Shown: piece by piece, positions 60,784 to 64,000 of the stretch
Layout of the letters: each line of letters opens with the position of its first letter
Position numbering within the stretch: position 1 is the first letter of the stretch
Origin: Planosporangium flavigriseum
GTDB taxonomy: Bacteria; Actinomycetota; Actinomycetes; Mycobacteriales; Micromonosporaceae
DNA: 64,000 nucleotides
NCBI RefSeq assembly: GCF_011947225.1
Contig: NZ_JAATVW010000006.1
Coordinates: 124,001 to 188,000, forward strand
Direction: 5' to 3'
The notes under the pieces: generated by a model
What the model was told of the DNA's origin: nothing
Database searches by the model: none
Seen by the model: the letters and a program-made list of their open reading frames with translations, nothing else
Made by a program: the position numbers and the translations under genes

Positions 60784-62243
60784 ATTATCTGCTCGGCATC
60801 GACGCCGGCCAGACGGTCACCAAGGCAGTCCTGTTCGACGACACCGGTCGGGCGGTGGCCGCCGGCCGCGCCGACACACGCGTGTCCAGCCCGTACCCGC
60901 GCTGGCAGGAGCGGGACATGGAGGAGGCGTGGCGGCAGACCGCCACCGCGATCGCCGCGTGCCTGCGCGCCGCCGGCCGCGACGGCCGGGCCGTCGCGTC
61001 GATCGGGCTCTGCGGGCACAACGACGGCGTGTACGCAGTGGACGGTGACGGATCGCCGGTGCGCCCGGCGATCCTCGCCACCGACTCACGCGCGCACGAG
61101 TACGTCGCGCGGTACCGAACCGACGGTACCGCGGAGCGGGCCCTGCCGCTGACCGGGCAGTCACCGTTCGCCGCCTCGCCGGCCGCCGTCTACGCCTGGC
61201 TGCGCGACCACGAGCCGGCGACGCTGGAGCGCGCCCGGTGGCTGCTGTTCTGCAAGGACTGGCTGCGCTTCCGGTTGACCGGGGTGCCGGCCACCGACCC
61301 GACCGAGGCGAGCGCGTCGTTCACCGACGTGGCCGACCAGGGGTACGCCGCCGACGCCCTCGCCCTCTACGGCCTCGAAGCGTGTACCGGGAAGCTGCCG
61401 CCCATCCTGCGGGCCGACGAGGTGGCCGGCCGGGTGACGGAGCGCGCCGCGGCCGAGACGGGTCTACGGGCCGGCACCCCGGTCGTGACCGGCGCCCACG
61501 ACGTCGACGCGGCGGCCCTCGGCCTGGGTGCCGTCGATGCCGGCGCTGTCTCGATCGTGATGGGCACCTTCTCGATCAATCAGGTCGTCGCCGCCGACTT
61601 CCGCCTGGACCACCGCTGGCAGGCCCGCAACTTCCTGTCGCCGAGCCGGTGGATGCACATGTCGACCTCCCCGTCGTCGGCGTCCAACCTGGACTGGGCG
61701 GTCCGGCTGCTCGGCCCGTACGACGGCGACGGGCGACCGGACTTCGCCGCGGCGGTGGCCGCCGGGGCGGCGACCGCGCCCGCCGACGCGCCGCTGTTCC
61801 TGCCGTTCCTGTACGGGTCACCGCACGGCGACGGGATCGCGGCGTCGTTCGCCGAGGTACGCGCCTGGCACGGGCGTGGGCACCTGCTGCGCGCCGTGCT
61901 CGACGGTGTCGTGTTCAACCACCGCACCCACCTCGACGCGCTACGGGAGGCGTTCGACCTCGCCGGCCCGGCCCGGCTCGCCGGCGGCGGCGCGCGCAGC
62001 CCGCAGTGGTCGCAACTGCTCGCCGACGTGACCGGCCTGCCGGTGGAGGTGGTCAACAGCGACGAGGCCGGGGCCCGGGGCGCGGCCGCGCTCGCGGGTA
62101 TCGGCCTGGGCTGGTACTCCTCGCTCACCGACGCGGTGGCGGCAACGGTACGGGTCGTACGCCGGCACGATCCCGTCGCCGACCCGGTGCTGGAGGAGCG
62201 CTACGAGCGGTATCTCGCGCTCGTGGCGCGGGCTCAGGCCTGA
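60780..62243 (+). CDS. FGGY-family carbohydrate kinase
   Basis: 487 residues from a GTG at 60780 (GTGA overlap). Phosphate loop LLGIDAGQTVTKAVLFD at residues 4-20, sugar pocket GLCGHNDGVYAVDGDGSPVRPAILATDSRA near residue 80 (a pattern seen in L-xylulose- and erythritol-type kinases), the catalytic Asp in TGAHDVDAAALGLG and the actin-like ADENG-type region. It phosphorylates the ketose or polyol; the product is likely the DeoR ligand. Last gene; 3' end overlaps the sepF gene by 10 bp, convergent. Confidence 0.9.
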   Translation: MNYLLGIDAGQTVTKAVLFDDTGRAVAAGRADTRVSSPYPRWQERDMEEAWRQTATAIAACLRAAGRDGRAVASIGLCGHNDGVYAVDGDGSPVRPAILATDSRAHEYVARYRTDGTAERALPLTGQSPFAASPAAVYAWLRDHEPATLERARWLLFCKDWLRFRLTGVPATDPTEASASFTDVADQGYAADALALYGLEACTGKLPPILRADEVAGRVTERAAAETGLRAGTPVVTGAHDVDAAALGLGAVDAGAVSIVMGTFSINQVVAADFRLDHRWQARNFLSPSRWMHMSTSPSSASNLDWAVRLLGPYDGDGRPDFAAAVAAGAATAPADAPLFLPFLYGSPHGDGIAASFAEVRAWHGRGHLLRAVLDGVVFNHRTHLDALREAFDLAGPARLAGGGARSPQWSQLLADVTGLPVEVVNSDEAGARGAAALAGIGLGWYSSLTDAVAATVRVVRRHDPVADPVLEERYERYLALVARAQA

Positions 62244-62728
62244 TCGAAGAAGTCGCCGCCGCTGCTCTTCTGGCCCTCGCCGGTCAGAATGGCCGTGCCG
62301 AGCGGTGAGAGCAGGAAGACCCCGCGGGTCAGCCGGTGGATGTTGCCGCGGCGACCGAAGATCAGGCCCGCCGCGAAGTCGACGATGCGCCGCGCGTCCG
62401 GGTCATCCAGCCCGGAGAGGTCGATGATGACCGGGACGTCCTGGCGGAAGTACTCGCCGATGATCCGTGCGTCACGGAAGCCGCGGGCGTGGATCGTGGC
62501 GATCTGCATGGGCTCGGTTTCCGGCTCCGGGGCGCTGTCCACCGGCACCGGCAGGCGCCGTTCCGCAGCAGCCCGCTCCGCCGCCGCCCGTGCCGCGGCC
62601 GCCCGCACCGCCGGGTGCCGCCGGGACCGCACCGGCAGCTCGTCCGCGGTGTAGTCGTCCTCGTCCAGGTCTTCTTCGCTGTCCTCGGCAAGGCCGAGCC
62701 AGACACCGGTCTTTCGAAGCGACCCCAT
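62234..62728 (-). CDS. sepF: SepF-family cell-division protein (paralogue)
   Basis: 164 residues from the ATG at 62728. N-terminal MGSLRKTGVWLGLAEDSEED, then an acidic and Arg/Ala-rich linker (VRAAAARAAAERAAAERR). The SepF domain follows: IATIHARGFRDARIIGEY, VPVIIDLSGLDDPDARRIVDFAAGLIFG and LTRGVFLLSPLG. SepF links FtsZ to the membrane. No ftsZ or division cluster is near, so this is likely an extra copy rather than the dcw-cluster gene. Convergent with the kinase gene. Confidence 0.87.
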   Translation of the reverse strand: MGSLRKTGVWLGLAEDSEEDLDEDDYTADELPVRSRRHPAVRAAAARAAAERAAAERRLPVPVDSAPEPETEPMQIATIHARGFRDARIIGEYFRQDVPVIIDLSGLDDPDARRIVDFAAGLIFGRRGNIHRLTRGVFLLSPLGTAILTGEGQKSSGGDFFDQA

Positions 62729-62961
62729 GCCCACGTCCTCTCGCTCGTGCGGTGCCAGCCGGGCGCGGCCCGACAGCGGCGTCTTCGATGACAAGCGATG
62801 GGCCGGCGGCCTTGACGGTACGCCAACACGCCGCCGCCAGGTGCGACAACGCGCCGGTGCGCGGTGCGACGTTCAATCGACCGGCAGCGCCAGGTTTCGC
62901 CCGGACGGGGGCGGGCAGGCCCTCAGTTGGTACCGACCGGACGAGGCGAGAGCGCGGCGAG

Positions 62962-63531
62962 GTGAGCGACGTGGGCAACCCGCAGGACCGGGACGCCAGG
63001 AACCAGGACTCCGGGGGCCAGGAGGTCAGGACCCCGGACATCCAGTACCCGGAAACCAAGCTCCCGGACGCCGCGAAGCGGGGCGCCGAGGAGGTGCTGG
63101 ACGAGTACGACCGATACGGACCCGGCTACCTCGACGAGGTCACCGAGCCGCAGGACGAGGCGGGGCAGGCCAGGGCGGCCGCGGAAAGTCAGGACGTGGC
63201 CGACCACCCCATCGATCCGTTCATCTACGAGTCCGGCGGCCCGACGGACACCCGGGGAATGGTGACGACGACCGGCGGCAAGGCCGGCCCGGCCGCCGCT
63301 CACCCGTACCACAACCGGGAGCCCAAGGGGCCGGGCAAGGTGGCCAACCCGACCACCGGTGACGCCACGAGCGGCGGCATGGGAACCCCGGTCGGCGGCC
63401 CGTACAGCGACGCCACGACCGCAGTCAGCGTCGGCGGCACGATCGTCGGGGGCTGCGATGAAGAACCGGACGGCGCCCCGGCCGAGGGCGCCGGTGCGAA
63501 CCGGACCGGCGACGGCAGCTACTCCGCATGA
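62962..63531 (+). CDS. Acidic Gly/Asp-rich protein, unknown
   Basis: 189 residues from a GTG at 62962; the ribosome binding site GCGGCGAG is weak. Contains PDIQYPETKLPDAAKRGAEE, YDRYGPGYLDEVTEP, HPIDPFIYESGGPTD and a Gly/Thr-rich tail (GDATSGGMGTPVGGPYSDA). No membrane segment, Cys or known domain; predicted largely disordered. The stop overlaps the next start (ATGA), so it is coupled to the sulfotransferase-like gene. Confidence 0.6.
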   Translation: MSDVGNPQDRDARNQDSGGQEVRTPDIQYPETKLPDAAKRGAEEVLDEYDRYGPGYLDEVTEPQDEAGQARAAAESQDVADHPIDPFIYESGGPTDTRGMVTTTGGKAGPAAAHPYHNREPKGPGKVANPTTGDATSGGMGTPVGGPYSDATTAVSVGGTIVGGCDEEPDGAPAEGAGANRTGDGSYSA

Positions 63532-64000
63532 CGCGGGGGTTCCTGCTGATCGGCCCCGAGTCCAGCGGCACGAAACTGACCGCTGAGCTACTGCGGCGGG
63601 CCGGCTGCCGATCGGTGGGGATCATCGGCGGTGACGACGGCCCGCAACTGCCGGCAGACGACCGGCCCCGGTTGTTACGGCGCAGCTTCCCGCACGGGTT
63701 CGAGTGGTTCACCGTACGGGACCTGGTCGCGCTCCTGGACGCCGAGGGCGTGAAGGCCGAGGGCGTGAAGGCCGAGGACGTCCAGGTCGTGATCACGACC
63801 CGGGACTGGTTCACGATGGTCGACAGCCAACTGAACCGCCGGCTGGCCGCCGACCGCGAGACCGCCTTCGCCAACCTCCGCCGCGCGTACCGCGAGATCT
63901 TCGCCGGGGTCTTCGAGCTGGGCCTGCCGTACCTCGTATCCAGCTACGAGGCGTTGACCGCGCAGCCCCGGTACGCCGAGCGTTTGCTGGACGCGATCGG
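63528..64000 (+). CDS. P-loop sulfotransferase-like protein (3' end outside window)
   Basis: 157 codons visible from the ATG at 63528 (ATGA overlap). N-terminal phosphosulfate loop GPESSGTKLTAELLRRAG at residues 9-26, a later VVITTRDWFTMVDSQL that matches the 3'-phosphate-binding Arg...Ser strand of PAPS-dependent sulfotransferases, and YLVSSYEALTAQPRYAERLL. A repeat GVKAEGVKAED lies in the middle. It would transfer sulfate (or act in a related P-loop reaction); the target is unknown. The gene runs off the right edge. Confidence 0.75.
   Translation, partial: MTRGFLLIGPESSGTKLTAELLRRAGCRSVGIIGGDDGPQLPADDRPRLLRRSFPHGFEWFTVRDLVALLDAEGVKAEGVKAEDVQVVITTRDWFTMVDSQLNRRLAADRETAFANLRRAYREIFAGVFELGLPYLVSSYEALTAQPRYAERLLDAI

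Noticed and set aside
62795-62961. A promoter or operator before the acidic protein gene
   Set aside because: No convincing palindrome or promoter motif could be picked by eye.

Overview
The window is high-GC DNA with dense genes, frequent GTG starts and 1-20 bp start/stop overlaps. It carries typical actinobacterial families: a c-di-AMP riboswitch-controlled Rpf/LysM protein, SepF, DUF6458, DUF2267, an F420-type PPOX protein, XRE/TPR regulators and MsiK-type sugar transporters with no ATPase of their own. This suggests a filamentous actinomycete, most likely Micromonosporaceae; the family is inferred from gene content only.

Layout. 1-3.6 kb: a flavoprotein-methyltransferase fusion (cut by the left edge) with a divergent XRE-cupin regulator, a Cys-rich microprotein, a small GntR repressor with palindromic operators, and a 3' fragment of a selenocysteine tRNA that looks like an attachment-site scar. 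3.6-8.9 kb: a tightly overlapping P450 / hydrolase / SDR / Baeyer-Villiger-type monooxygenase operon, divergent from a TetR regulator across twin palindromes. 8.9-16.4 kb: a nitrilase-family hydrolase, small proteins, a PLP-enzyme remnant, selA-selB, a formamidase-family protein. 16.4-24 kb: transketolase, a reductase, a PPOX protein, an XRE/TPR regulator with iterated repeats, the riboswitch-Rpf unit, a deleted sugar-kinase remnant and surE. 24-38 kb: a secreted GH15 glucodextranase-like enzyme, a secreted M28 peptidase, then a stress/housekeeping stretch (GNAT, DksA-like, P-loop ATPase, DUF2267, Dps, an S4 paralogue, enoyl-CoA hydratase, diguanylate cyclase).

38-45.5 kb is a cellobiose-type operon (LacI repressor, lipoprotein SBP, two permeases, GH1 beta-glucosidase) followed by a xylulokinase. 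54.7-62.2 kb is a polyol/sugar operon (DeoR regulator, SBP, two permeases, Zn-alcohol dehydrogenase, 2-hydroxyacid dehydrogenase, FGGY kinase). Both operons have a strong hairpin directly after the SBP gene. The right end carries a sepF paralogue, an acidic unknown protein and the start of a sulfotransferase-like gene.

The best candidate for something new is the minus-strand operon at 47.3-51.5 kb. In order it encodes a CxxC microprotein, an anthranilate phosphoribosyltransferase-like protein with altered signature motifs, a tryptophanyl-tRNA synthetase-like protein with intact KMSKS but no HIGH histidine and a short C-terminus, a nucleotide-sugar-epimerase-like protein and a DAO-family FAD oxidoreductase. 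A complete, separate TrpRS gene lies convergent to it. I read this as a small-molecule pathway built from recruited tryptophan enzymes, perhaps with the second TrpRS as housekeeping or self-resistance enzyme; the product is unknown.

Gene decay is frequent: HAD phosphatase, PfkB kinase, PLP lyase, TetR, GNAT and RCC1 remnants are all present, and each marks a likely deletion or recombination junction.
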